Origin: Bacteroidota bacterium
GTDB lineage: Bacteria > Bacteroidota > Bacteroidia > Palsa-965
DNA length: 49,080 bases
NCBI GenBank assembly: GCA_016194975.1
Contig: JACQAM010000002.1
Span: 1-49,080 of the forward strand
Direction: 5' to 3'
Part shown: one piece after another, positions 1 to 7,636 of the stretch
Numbering within the stretch: the first letter of the stretch is position 1
How the letters are laid out: each line of letters begins with the position of its first letter
The notes under the pieces: generated by a model
The model's input: the letters and a program-made list of their open reading frames with translations, nothing else
The model's database searches: none
Told to the model about the DNA's origin: nothing
Made by a program: the position numbers and the translations under genes

Positions 1-129
1 CTTGTCGAAAGAACATTCGCATGGCTTGAAAACTTCAGAAGACTCAGTAAGGATTTTGAATATCTCTTGGAAACAAGTCAAGCGATGATTTACCTTGCTT
101 CCATAAAATTATTATTGAATAAATTTTAA
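1..129 (+). CDS. IS5-family transposase, C-terminal 42 residues (partial)
   Basis: An open frame enters from the left edge and stops at TAA 127-129. The visible peptide starts LVERTFAWLENFRRLSKDFE, which matches the last DDE-domain block of IS5/IS427-type transposases (V-E-R-T-F-A-W-L-x-x-F-R-R-L-S-K-D), including the final catalytic Glu. The end of the gene runs directly into TTTTAAACAGTCTC at 124-137, a plausible right terminal inverted repeat, but the left end is outside the window so this cannot be confirmed. The element ends next to the 3' end of a leftward acetyltransferase gene without obviously breaking it. Family assignment rests on one strong motif only. Confidence 0.8.
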   Translation, partial: LVERTFAWLENFRRLSKDFEYLLETSQAMIYLASIKLLLNKF

Positions 130-145
130 ACAGTCTCTAAAGTGT

Positions 146-745
146 TCATGAAATATTTTTCAATTTTCCATTGGAAATATCCAAAATCTTTTTCAATTTC
201 TCTGAGTTTTTTATTTCTTGTATTGTTTTTAGTTTCAATGGTGGTGTTGGGTAATCCGCCAACTGCAATTGAAACCAGCGCGTGGTATGCCATTGATTTA
301 ATTTGAACCCGATGTTTTTGTAAAGGCCGATCGCTGTGAAGCCAAGCGAAGTGTGCAGCTTTTCACTTTTTTCATTGGGCAGTGCGATCCCCGCAAATGC
401 ATTTACAAATCCCTGCAAACGTAAAACATCAAAAAGAGTTTCGTACAGAATTTTTCCTATTCCTTTTCCCTGCGCTTCTGCTGCTAAATAAATAGTCACT
501 TCCGGCGACCAATGGTAAGCAGCTTTCGGGCGGAATTTACTGGCATAAGCATAACCGGTTATTTTTTCATTCTTAGTGCAAACGAGCCAGGGATAATCGG
601 CAGCGTTCATTTTGATTCTTTCGGAAAATTCCCTGACAGAAGGAACTTCGTACTCGAAAGTTATTCCTGTGTTGATTACATAGGGTTTGTAAACTTCCAG
701 TGCAGAAGCTGTGTCTGATAATTCTATTGGGCGGATGGAGTACAT
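146..745 (-). CDS. GNAT N-acetyltransferase, phosphinothricin acetyltransferase-like
   Basis: The 199-residue protein opens with the usual GNAT strand (SIRPIELSD). It carries the PAT-like segment FRPKAAYHWSPEVTIY at about 69-86, the acetyl-CoA pyrophosphate loop QGKGIGK at 92-98, and the late motif NEKSEKLHTSLGF at 124-136. The family acetylates small amines: phosphinothricin, methionine sulfone or sulfoximine, or unknown substrates. The substrate cannot be read from sequence. The last 30-40 residues, after the core ends near residue 165, are lysine-rich and not typical. They lie nearest the IS remnant, so the C-terminus may have been altered. The protein should be cytoplasmic. It is transcribed leftwards, away from the peptidase gene 64 bp upstream. 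Confidence 0.85.
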   Translation of the reverse strand: MYSIRPIELSDTASALEVYKPYVINTGITFEYEVPSVREFSERIKMNAADYPWLVCTKNEKITGYAYASKFRPKAAYHWSPEVTIYLAAEAQGKGIGKILYETLFDVLRLQGFVNAFAGIALPNEKSEKLHTSLGFTAIGLYKNIGFKLNQWHTTRWFQLQLADYPTPPLKLKTIQEIKNSEKLKKILDISNGKLKNIS

Positions 746-808
746 GATTTTTATAATGATGGCTCGGTTCCTGCGGGAAAGAAAGACGGAGTACTGTTGC
801 GTCAGCTT

Positions 809-2299
809 TTAAATCCCATACAAACTTCCATATTTTTCTTTTGCATAATTCATGAAGTATGAAAAATTAAGCGGTTCGCCCGTGACGCGCGTGCATAACT
901 CGCCGGCGCGATACCGTTTTCCGTACTGGTGAATATTTTCCCTCAACCATTTCAGTAGCGAAGAAAAATTTCCGGATTCGATTTCTTTTTCAAGCGAAGG
1001 AATATTTTTTTTCGCATGTGCAAAAAACTGTGCGGCATAAAAACTTCCGAGCGAATAGGTGGGGAAATAGCCGAAACTTCCATGCGACCAATGCACATCC
1101 TGCAAACATCCGTGCGCATCATCAGGCACATCGATGCCGAGATAATCTTTGTAGCGTGCATTCCAGTAAGCGGGAATTTCTTCGGGCTGCAGTTTATTTT
1201 CAAAAAGCGCTTTCTCCACTTCGAAGCGTATCATCACATGAAAATGGTACGTGAGTTCGTCGGCGTTAATGCGGATGAGCGATGGCTGAACGACATTGAT
1301 CGCAGCGAAGATGTCTTCCGCTTTAGAATTTTTCAATTGTTCCGGAAAATGGTTTTTCATTTCCGGGAATTGCCCTTTCCAGAAAATCAAACTTCTTCCC
1401 ACATTATTTTCCCACAAGCGCGATTGCGATTCGTGAATGCCGAGTGAAACTGCTTCTGCAGAAGGCAAACCGTATTCGGAAGTTGGCAATCCCTGCTCGT
1501 AAAGTGCATGGCCGCCTTCGTGAATGGTTCCTGTTATGCAATCGGCAATATTATTTTCATCTACGCGCGTGGTCACGCGCACGTCGAGCGAACCGAAGCT
1601 GGTGGTGAACGGATGAACAGAAAGATCCTGGCGCCCGGTATTGAAATCAAATCCCATTTGTTTCAGCAGGTGAATACTGAAATCCCATTGCTGATCTTTC
1701 GGAAAATGCCTGTGAAGAATTTCATTACTGTGTATTTTTTTTTCCGTGATCTTTTTTACAAACGGAACTAATTCTTTCCGTACATCTTCAAAAAGTTTTT
1801 CTACGTCTTTCGTGGTGAGGCCCGGTTCATGATTATCGAGCAAGGCATCGTACGGATGTTCTTTGTAGCCGAGCAATTCGCATTCTTTTCTTTTCAATGC
1901 AATGAGTTTTTTCAGTTGCGGTGCAAAGACTGAAAAATCGCTTTTTGATTTTGCGATCTGCCACGCCGAAAAACTTTCTGAAACAGTACGGCTCATTTCT
2001 TCCACGAATTCGCGCGTATATTTTTTTGCTTTCCGGTAATCTTTCAGTGTTTGTTTTACATTGGCGCTTTGTGTTTCATCGAGGCCATTCCCGGCGTTGA
2101 GCCCTTCCAGCAATTTTCCGAGTTCTTCACTCGTCACCATCTCGTGCACGATGCCCGCGAGTGTGGACAGTTGCTGCGCGCGTGTGGCTGCGCTTCCTTC
2201 GGGCATGTAGGTTTCCTGGTCCCAGCCAAGAACGGCGGTAGTGTAACCGAGATCTGCTATTCTTCGCAGCGAATTTTTATAAGTGTTGTAATCAGTCAT
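809..2299 (-). CDS. M32 family (Taq-type) metallocarboxypeptidase
   Basis: The protein has 496 residues, the normal length for family M32. The zinc site HEGGH lies at 260-264 within TGTIHEGGHALYEQG, and the downstream GIHESQSRLWEN block (288-299) supplies the third ligand Glu, as in Thermus aquaticus carboxypeptidase. The conserved HPF near 229-231 and the HGCLQDVHWSHGSFGYFPTY region near the C-terminus also fit. It should remove C-terminal amino acids from peptides in the cytoplasm, since no signal peptide is seen. The middle Gly-Gly of the HEXXH motif is HEAGH in many relatives, a conservative change. It is transcribed leftwards, upstream of the acetyltransferase gene; co-transcription is possible but unproven. 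Confidence 0.93.
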   Translation of the reverse strand: MTDYNTYKNSLRRIADLGYTTAVLGWDQETYMPEGSAATRAQQLSTLAGIVHEMVTSEELGKLLEGLNAGNGLDETQSANVKQTLKDYRKAKKYTREFVEEMSRTVSESFSAWQIAKSKSDFSVFAPQLKKLIALKRKECELLGYKEHPYDALLDNHEPGLTTKDVEKLFEDVRKELVPFVKKITEKKIHSNEILHRHFPKDQQWDFSIHLLKQMGFDFNTGRQDLSVHPFTTSFGSLDVRVTTRVDENNIADCITGTIHEGGHALYEQGLPTSEYGLPSAEAVSLGIHESQSRLWENNVGRSLIFWKGQFPEMKNHFPEQLKNSKAEDIFAAINVVQPSLIRINADELTYHFHVMIRFEVEKALFENKLQPEEIPAYWNARYKDYLGIDVPDDAHGCLQDVHWSHGSFGYFPTYSLGSFYAAQFFAHAKKNIPSLEKEIESGNFSSLLKWLRENIHQYGKRYRAGELCTRVTGEPLNFSYFMNYAKEKYGSLYGI

Positions 2300-2355
2300 C
2301 GGAGTTAAAATTTGAAGATTTGCTATTCGAAGATTTGCAGATTGGGAAAATAAAT

Positions 2356-2781
2356 TCAGGCATTGGAATTAATTTCTTTGCAGCGTGCGATTGCAATAGC
2401 GAGTAAGGCCCAGCCGGAGATGAAACAAATTCCACCAATGGGCGTGACGGGGCCGAGCCATTCCCAGCTTTTCATTCCGATCACGTTGCGCATGCTGAGT
2501 AAATAAAGTGATCCGCTGAAAAATATTATTCCAATGATGAACAATCCTCCGGCTGCTGAAACTAATTTTCCGAATGAAAATTGTTTCTGAAGAATTCCCG
2601 TGAGCACGAGCGCGAGTGCGTGATACATCTGGTAACGTGCGGCGGTCTGAAAATTTTCCAGCATCTGCGCATCCATTTCTCCGGTGGAAATATATTTTTT
2701 CAATCCGTGTGCTGCAAATGCCCCGAGGCACACGGAAAGCGCGGCGAAAATGGTTCCGGCGAGGATAATTTTTTTTGACAT
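2356..2781 (-). CDS. DUF423 family membrane protein
   Basis: A small, very hydrophobic protein of about 141 residues with four likely membrane spans. It contains the GAFAAHGLKK motif near the N-terminus and the SGSLYLLS and GPVTPIGG motifs typical of DUF423 (YwdK-like) inner-membrane proteins of unknown function. Two adjacent ATGs exist, at 2784 and 2781. A perfect TATATTTG promoter box ends four bases before the second one, so transcription probably starts at or just inside the first ATG and 2781 (MSKKIILAG) is the better start. The frame stays open about 80 bp further upstream, but that extension overlaps the promoter and has no family similarity. It ends 56 bp before the M32 gene on the same strand. 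Confidence 0.88.
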   Translation of the reverse strand: MSKKIILAGTIFAALSVCLGAFAAHGLKKYISTGEMDAQMLENFQTAARYQMYHALALVLTGILQKQFSFGKLVSAAGGLFIIGIIFFSGSLYLLSMRNVIGMKSWEWLGPVTPIGGICFISGWALLAIAIARCKEINSNA

Positions 2782-2785
2782 CATG

Positions 2786-2793
2786 CAAATATA
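2786..2793 (-). promoter_or_regulatory. Bacteroidota -7 promoter box for DUF423 gene
   Basis: Read leftwards the bases are TATATTTG, an exact TAnnTTTG box. The last base lies four bases from the ATG at 2781, which predicts a leaderless or near-leaderless mRNA. No clear TTTG -33 element was seen. Confidence 0.55.
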
Positions 2794-2903
2794 GGGAGGA
2801 GTTGTGAGGGAGTAGAACAGAGATGCCCTAAAGTAAAAACGGCAACAAAGTTCAAAGGGAGGCACAGCAGAAAATTTAAAGTGATGAAGTGATGACGCAT
2901 AGC

Positions 2904-2950
2904 CCGGCTACCGCCACTTCCCGAACACGTTCGGGATTGGCGGTAGCCGG
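2904..2950. repeat. Nested hairpin with CCCGAA-N4-TTCGGG core
   Basis: Perfect 13-bp inverted arms (CCGGCTACCGCCA at 2904-2916 and its complement at 2938-2950) enclose an 18-bp palindrome TCCCGAA-CACG-TTCGGGA at 2919-2936. The element lies in the 358-bp divergent gap 2782-3139 between the DUF423 gene and the ECF sigma gene. Apart from the promoter box at 2786-2793, nothing else was recognised in that gap. The same core recurs at 27590-27607 and 31190-31207 inside different arms. Confidence 0.8.
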
Positions 2951-3139
2951 AGCAGAGAAAATAAGAAGAGCAACCGGTGCGCTCCAAAAAATAATGATTG
3001 TTGGAAAAACTTTGTGTTCATACTAAGACGATCTCTTGGATTCCTTTCAACTGCCGCTTTTCTCTTCTGAAATATTTGTTTCGCCACCGAAAGTATTTCC
3101 ATTTCACATCGTCTTATTCTTAAACAGTAGATTTGAGGG

Positions 3140-3706
3140 TTGGAAGAATCAGAATTACTTCGTCATCTGCGGGAGGGAAAGCAGGAATATTATTCTACGC
3201 TTTTCCGATTGCACGGCAGGCAGGTTTACAATACATGCCTGGGTTTGCTGCAGCATGAAACGGATGCGGAGGATGTGGCGCAGGAAGTGTTCATTGAAGT
3301 ATTCCGTTCGGTAAAAAAGTTCAGGGGCGATTCGAAAATTTCGACCTGGCTTTACCGGATCGCGATGAATAAATGTCTCGATCATATCCGTTCAAAGAAA
3401 CGCGGGAAGCGTTCGGGAAATGTGATCAGTATAGACGGGGAAATGAATGTGCAGATTCCTGTTTCAAATTCATTTGTTCATCCCGGAATTGCGCTGGAAA
3501 ACAAAGAGCGGGCAAAAATTCTTTTCGGCGCGATCTCTGTTCTTCCCGAAAATCAGCGTGTAGCTTTTACGCTGAACAAAGTGGATGGATTGAGTTACCA
3601 GGAGATCTGTGAAGTGATGAAAATGAAATTACCTGCTGTGGAATCGCTGATCCATCGCGCAAAACAGAACCTGAAAAGATCGCTGGAAGAATATTATAAA
3701 AGTTAG
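3140..3706 (+). CDS. RNA polymerase ECF-type sigma-70 factor
   Basis: The protein has 188 residues. Sigma region 2 covers about 22-92 (LFRLHGRQVYNTCLGLL, ETDAEDVAQEVFIEVFRSVKKF, then STWLYRIAMNKCLDHIRSKKR) and region 4 about 130-182 (LPENQRVAFTLNKVDGLSYQEI, MKLPAVESLIHRAKQNLKRSL). The start is TTG at 3140: an in-frame TGA lies two codons upstream, and the next in-frame ATG (IAMNK) would remove most of region 2. The GGGTTGG stretch gives little ribosome-binding help. It redirects RNA polymerase to a small regulon. The two following genes, 57 and 61 bp apart, encode a single-span membrane protein and a periplasmic metal/stress-sensor-like protein, the usual partners of such a factor. Confidence 0.93.
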   Translation: MEESELLRHLREGKQEYYSTLFRLHGRQVYNTCLGLLQHETDAEDVAQEVFIEVFRSVKKFRGDSKISTWLYRIAMNKCLDHIRSKKRGKRSGNVISIDGEMNVQIPVSNSFVHPGIALENKERAKILFGAISVLPENQRVAFTLNKVDGLSYQEICEVMKMKLPAVESLIHRAKQNLKRSLEEYYKS

Positions 3707-3763
3707 TCAATTGTTTGTCTTCAACCGGCGCTAAGACGTACAGCGAACAAAAAAAATAAAAAA

Positions 3764-4087
3764 ATGAAAACGGACCACGAAAAAGAAGCAAGGATGACGA
3801 TGGAGTCGCTGGAGAATATTTTTCCTGCGGAAGTTCCTTTACATCTTGAGAAAAAATTTCTCGAGAAACTGGAACTGGAAAAACGTTCATCGGGAAGAGC
3901 TATGAAATTTTTCTGGGCGGCGGCGGTTATTCTTTTTGCAGTGAATGCGTTCGCTGCTTTCAATTACCTGGATTCTCCGGGCGAAGTTCCGAAAAGCAAT
4001 ACTTCGAATTCCTCAACTGATAAAACGATGAATGCAAAATTGCTCGGAAAATATTATTTCGATAACACTTCATCGTGGTACCAATAG
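3764..4087 (+). CDS. Small single-span membrane protein, candidate anti-sigma factor
   Basis: The protein has 107 residues. A charged cytoplasmic N-terminal half of about 45 residues (KTDHEKEARMTMESLENIF, PLHLEKKFLEKLELEKRSSG) is followed by one membrane span, roughly AMKFFWAAAVILFAVNAFAAF (46-66), and a short Ser/Thr/Asn-rich outer tail. No named domain is recognised and there is no zinc-binding HxxxCxxC motif. Size, topology and position straight after an ECF sigma gene are what is expected of a CnrY-like or minimal anti-sigma factor, but this is inference from context. The ATG at 3764 is preceded by an A-rich stretch and no clear Shine-Dalgarno, which is normal in this phylum. Confidence 0.7.
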   Translation: MKTDHEKEARMTMESLENIFPAEVPLHLEKKFLEKLELEKRSSGRAMKFFWAAAVILFAVNAFAAFNYLDSPGEVPKSNTSNSSTDKTMNAKLLGKYYFDNTSSWYQ

Positions 4088-4148
4088 AATTCAAGATTCA
4101 AGATTGTAAATTGCCTGCCTGCGGCGTGCAGGTAAAACATACAACCCA

Positions 4149-4682
4149 ATGGATATTTTAGAAAATAAAAAATTCACCGGTGCAACACTTCTGCTGTTGC
4201 TCGTACTGAATTCTGCATTGCTGGTGATACTCGTGATGCGCCATCATGGTCCGCCCATGCGTCCGCCTTTCCCGCCTATGCGCCCTGATATGCAGATGCC
4301 CGGCGGCCCGCACGCAGGCCCGCGCGATTTTCTCGTGCATGAACTGGATCTGAATTCCGATCAGCAGAAAAAATTCGACGACATGATCTTTGCGCATCGT
4401 CAGTTGATGGAAGAATTGCAGCGGAAGATTCATGATCACCGCGATTCGCTGATTCACGAACTCGGAAAGAATAATTCCGATTCTTCATTGGTAAATTCGC
4501 TGACGATGGAGATCGGCGCAGACCAGGCGGCGATCGAGAAAAATAATTTCAATCACTTCCGCTCTTTAAGAATGATCTGCACTGATCAGCAGAAACTGAA
4601 ATTCGACAGTGTGATCACGATCGCGCTTCACATGATGGGACCCGAAGGACATCCGCATCCGCACTCTCCGGGAAACTTTTAA
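4149..4682 (+). CDS. Spy/CpxP/CnrX-like periplasmic sensor protein
   Basis: The protein has 177 residues. An N-terminal span or signal anchor (ATLLLLLVLNSALLVILVM, about 13-31) leads to a Met/His/Pro-rich linker (RHHGPPMRPPFPPMRPDMQM). A helical domain follows with two copies of the D-Q-Q-K-x-x-F-D type motif: LDLNSDQQKKFDDMIFAHRQ and ICTDQQKLKFDSVI, equivalent to the LTxxQ repeats of Spy, ZraP and CnrX. The C-terminus is His-rich (MMGPEGHPHPHSPG). The Met and His clusters suggest metal contact, for example copper, zinc or nickel, though this is inference. As third gene after an ECF sigma factor and a membrane protein it probably senses the envelope stimulus that releases the sigma factor. 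Confidence 0.78.
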   Translation: MDILENKKFTGATLLLLLVLNSALLVILVMRHHGPPMRPPFPPMRPDMQMPGGPHAGPRDFLVHELDLNSDQQKKFDDMIFAHRQLMEELQRKIHDHRDSLIHELGKNNSDSSLVNSLTMEIGADQAAIEKNNFNHFRSLRMICTDQQKLKFDSVITIALHMMGPEGHPHPHSPGNF

Positions 4683-4738
4683 AAAATAAAAACCCAAAAC
4701 CCAAAAAACAAAAGTCAATTGGGATTTGAGTTTGTGAT

Positions 4739-4790
4739 TTGCCTGCCCGCCCGGATGACCCGGTTGGACGGGCCGTAGGCAGGCAATTTT
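4739..4790 (+). terminator. Hairpin terminator / repeat after the sensor gene
   Basis: Arms TTGCCTGCC (4739-4747) and GGCAGGCAA (4778-4786) are perfectly complementary, with further CCCG/CGGG pairing inside, and are followed by a T-run. This fits a terminator of the 3140-4682 unit. The GCCTGCC/GGCAGGC sequence also resembles dispersed phrases at 4112-4132 and 42838-42872, so it may be a repeat reused as terminator. The convergent gene ends at 4797. Confidence 0.6.
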
Positions 4791-4796
4791 TATTTC

Positions 4797-5849
4797 TTAC
4801 TGATGCGGATGCTGTTTAATATATTCATCAAGTGCATCGGTAGAGGAAGAAAAACTGAATCCATCATTTAACTGGTAATAATTATTCGGATCCGTTGTTT
4901 TTCCATAAGCAAATTTTGCCCAGTCGAGTTTGTTGTCTTCGAAGGAGAACATGCCCATTATTTCTTTCACCTGCGCCGTACTCATGCAATTGGAATTGAG
5001 AATTTGTTTCGCCACTTTTAATTTCCCTTCTTCGAAAGATTGTTTATCAATGGACGCTTTTGCGTTGGTGAAATCACTTTCCGACATGGGGAATGCACAA
5101 ACATTCGCGGTATTACTTGCTGTTGTTGCTCCGGTAGATTGAGTATTTGTATTGGAAGACGTGGTGGTGGAAGAAGTGGTGGTAGTGGTGGTCGTTGAAG
5201 AACCTGTTGCCGGGCCCATTCCTGTAATATTGATATTCACACCCACACCACCTGCATTCACGCCCACATTTGCGCCGTCGGCAGAAGAAGTAGTGGTTGT
5301 AGTGGTAGTGGTTGTAGCTCCGGTTCCATCGGTAACAGTTGTTCCGGTAGAAACATTTCCTGCATTCGGATCATTCGTTGTTGTGGTTCCGGTAGTGGTG
5401 GTGGAAACGGTGGTGCTTGTTCCGCCGATCATGACTGATCCGGCAGGGTTGTATTGGTACACAACCTGTGTTGCCGAACTTGTTGACGTCCCGGTGATGT
5501 CGGCAACACTTTGCCCTTTCAGTTTCAAACCATTTTTTCCCTGAGCAATGGCGTAGGTGAATTCCTTGTTCGTCACATTCTCACCGCCGTCCATCATATA
5601 AACGTTTTGATCGATGGGCGCCATTTTTGTGTCTTCGAAGATCACGCGTACTTTGTAATTCGGCGCGTTGAGCCCGACCACCTTTACATTGGTTTCGGGT
5701 TTTTCATTTTGTTTGAGTCCGTTCACGATGAGTGTGAAGCGGTAACCGTCCTGCGAGAAGACGACAATGTTGTTCGATTGTTGTGCAGAAGCAAAGGATG
5801 TTGTGAAGAACAATATTGCGATTGCAGAGATCTGGAGAAAAGTTTTCAT
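4797..5849 (-). CDS. Secreted DUF4476 domain protein with Thr/Ser-rich linker
   Basis: The protein has 350 residues. A clear signal peptide (MKTFLQISAIAILFFTTSFASAQ) leads to an N-terminal beta-rich region (24-110), then a long low-complexity Thr/Ser/Asn/Gly linker of about 110-250 with runs of threonine. The C-terminal domain, roughly 255-345 (CAFPMSESDFTNAKASIDKQ, FEEGKLKVAKQILNSNCMST, VKEIMGMFSFEDNKLDWAKF), matches DUF4476, a helical module of unknown function common in exported Bacteroidota proteins. The enzyme or partner is unknown. The repeat-coding DNA is strongly strand-biased, which makes a valine-rich artefact frame on the other strand. It is divergent from the 6176 gene, and both carry the same 16-bp site near their predicted promoters. 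Confidence 0.85.
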   Translation of the reverse strand: MKTFLQISAIAILFFTTSFASAQQSNNIVVFSQDGYRFTLIVNGLKQNEKPETNVKVVGLNAPNYKVRVIFEDTKMAPIDQNVYMMDGGENVTNKEFTYAIAQGKNGLKLKGQSVADITGTSTSSATQVVYQYNPAGSVMIGGTSTTVSTTTTGTTTTNDPNAGNVSTGTTVTDGTGATTTTTTTTTSSADGANVGVNAGGVGVNINITGMGPATGSSTTTTTTTSSTTTSSNTNTQSTGATTASNTANVCAFPMSESDFTNAKASIDKQSFEEGKLKVAKQILNSNCMSTAQVKEIMGMFSFEDNKLDWAKFAYGKTTDPNNYYQLNDGFSFSSSTDALDEYIKQHPHQ

Positions 5850-5901
5850 GAGGATTTTGTTTTTGATTTCGTGAGGTACAATTTCAACTGTTGTGCCAGA
5901 C

Positions 5902-5917
5902 CTGTTGTGAGTTCACA
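5902..5917. promoter_or_regulatory. Candidate operator, copy 1
   Basis: CTGTTGTGAGTTCACA contains the perfect palindrome TGTGA-GT-TCACA. It lies 53 bp upstream of the DUF4476 start and just downstream of a weak leftward -7 box (TACCTTGT read leftwards, 5936-5929). An identical 16-mer lies at 6125-6140. A half copy, CTGTTGTG, precedes this copy at 5888-5895. The rest of the 326-bp divergent gap 5850-6175 shows nothing else recognisable. Confidence 0.5.
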
Positions 5918-6124
5918 GGAATCCGGAAACAAGGTACGCCGGAGTTTTGTTCCGTGTGGTTGTAAAATTCTTTTTTGATTCGGGGTTGTTGAGGAATGAT
6001 CATGCAACAAATGTAGTTGTGGGCGCTGTGAAATCAATTTTAAAGTGTACATAATATGTTATTTTAGAATCATAAATCAGGTTAAGGAGTATTTCATATA
6101 ATGAGAAATCTTATCTTGGCACGT

Positions 6125-6140
6125 CTGTTGTGAGTTCACA
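6125..6140. promoter_or_regulatory. Candidate operator, copy 2
   Basis: This is an exact second copy of CTGTTGTGAGTTCACA, 36 bp before the ATG at 6176 and five bases after the weak -7 box TATCTTGG (6112-6119). A position overlapping the transcription start would suit a repressor site. A 16-bp exact match within 230 bp placed at both divergent promoters is unlikely by chance. Confidence 0.5.
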
Positions 6141-6175
6141 TTATAGATAGTTTAATCGTAATAAAAATTATTTTC

Positions 6176-7636
6176 ATGAATCAACTCTTACAGAACAGGT
6201 ATAATGAGCTCGGTACGGAGCAGCGATCCGAATTGCGGCACGAGTTGAAAGATTCTCCCATGGCGCTGAAACTGATCGGAATTCTTGAACAGAAAAAAGA
6301 TAAGAAGATCAATATGATCGAAGTGATCGGTTTATTGTATGGAAATGAAACAGGTTTTGAAGTGAGAAGGAATCGTTATTTCAAATTACGGAGACTCTTG
6401 CTCGACCGGATGGAAATCCAGGGCACAGACGAAAAAAGATCATCCGGAAAATTACTTCCACTTGAGAAAAAACTTTTTGAATGCCGGCAATTGGTCAGTG
6501 AAAATCATTTTCAATTAGCGAAGCAGCAACTCCGAGAACTGGTGAATGAATGTCGTGAACGGAATATTTTCGAGATCTACCCGGAAGCAGTGAGCCAGCT
6601 TATCTATTGCAATCTCGCCATGAACGTGCTGAAAGAAAATCAGAAACTCGCTGATGAATTGGTTGAAGCGAGTAAACTTCTTCACGATCTGCGATTGATG
6701 CAGGCCATCGTTCGTAAATTGTATTCGCACGTGGTAGCGCGATCGCACACGCACGTGCATGAAGCGCTTGCCCATCTGCGTCGCATTGCCATTCGAAGAA
6801 AAAATTTTCCGCGTTATCGTTTGTTCTATCATTTCACGGTGATCACGAATACTTCCGGAATTCCGGGTGGCAGTACAAAAGCAACAGCCCGTCATTTCAC
6901 ATCACTCAAACGTCTTCTTGAAAAACATCCCGGAATGCCGGCTGGATATTATGAGGCAAATGCTGCGACCATTCTGCAGTTTTATCTGAATATGGCGGAG
7001 GGCACACATTATTTCATGAAAGGAAATGTGCCGGCCTGTTATCGTCTTTTCAAAGAAGCGTGGAGCATTCAGGATCGCACGCCTAACCTGCGCATACGCA
7101 GGAGCGAGAGTAGTTTCTCCAATAGGATCGCTATAGAAATTGCCACCGGCAGATTCCGTGATGCGTTGAAAACTGCAGAAGAACTTATAGAATTCCAGAA
7201 AGAACAACACCAGGAAGAAAAAAGATTGAAAGGATTTGCAGACATGGCGATGATCTATACTTATTCGTGGCCGACATTGACGTGCAAAGATCCGGACTTC
7301 ATCAAAGGAAAACTGCGTGAGTATATTTCTTCATTGAAGAAAAATGATTCGCCGCAGTTGACCGAAGCTTTAACGACACAGGCCGTTTTTCTTTTTCTGA
7401 ATAAAGAATTCCGTGAAGCTTCTAAGATTGCGAAGCAAACCGCTGTGATGAAAATGTTTTCCGCAATGGGATTGGAAATTTATAATGAACTGTTGCTATT
7501 GACGGACAGATCGACGGCTGCGGAAATTGATGCGCTAAAGAAAAAAACAGAAGTGACCCTGCATCATGCCGTTTCATCTGATCTTGTTATTTCCATGAAA
7601 CGCGCAATGAACCTGGTTAAGCTGGTGGAGAAATGA
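6176..7636 (+). CDS. Uncharacterised alpha-helical (TPR-like) protein
   Basis: The protein has 486 residues, with no signal peptide and no membrane span. It appears almost wholly helical: pairs of amphipathic helices such as ECRQLVSENHFQLAKQQLRE and RFRDALKTAEELIEFQKEQH suggest degenerate TPR or similar solenoid repeats over about 95-440. The N-terminal 70 residues (RSELRHELKDSPMALKLIGI, EVRRNRYFKLRRLLLDRMEI) look like a separate helical head. No catalytic motif or named family is recognised. It is monocistronic, with a short leader that overlaps one copy of the 16-bp palindrome shared with the divergent DUF4476 gene, so the two may be co-regulated. A scaffold or regulatory role is possible but is only inferred from the fold type. 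Confidence 0.8.
   Translation: MNQLLQNRYNELGTEQRSELRHELKDSPMALKLIGILEQKKDKKINMIEVIGLLYGNETGFEVRRNRYFKLRRLLLDRMEIQGTDEKRSSGKLLPLEKKLFECRQLVSENHFQLAKQQLRELVNECRERNIFEIYPEAVSQLIYCNLAMNVLKENQKLADELVEASKLLHDLRLMQAIVRKLYSHVVARSHTHVHEALAHLRRIAIRRKNFPRYRLFYHFTVITNTSGIPGGSTKATARHFTSLKRLLEKHPGMPAGYYEANAATILQFYLNMAEGTHYFMKGNVPACYRLFKEAWSIQDRTPNLRIRRSESSFSNRIAIEIATGRFRDALKTAEELIEFQKEQHQEEKRLKGFADMAMIYTYSWPTLTCKDPDFIKGKLREYISSLKKNDSPQLTEALTTQAVFLFLNKEFREASKIAKQTAVMKMFSAMGLEIYNELLLLTDRSTAAEIDALKKKTEVTLHHAVSSDLVISMKRAMNLVKLVEK

Noticed and set aside
5152-5544. Rightward valine-rich open frame of 130 residues
   Set aside because: It is the complement of the Thr-rich linker codons of the DUF4476 gene and has no independent support.
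5902-6140. CRP-type binding sites
   Set aside because: The half-sites TGTGA and TCACA fit, but the spacing is two bases rather than six, so a CRP/FNR site is not claimed; only a symmetric operator is.
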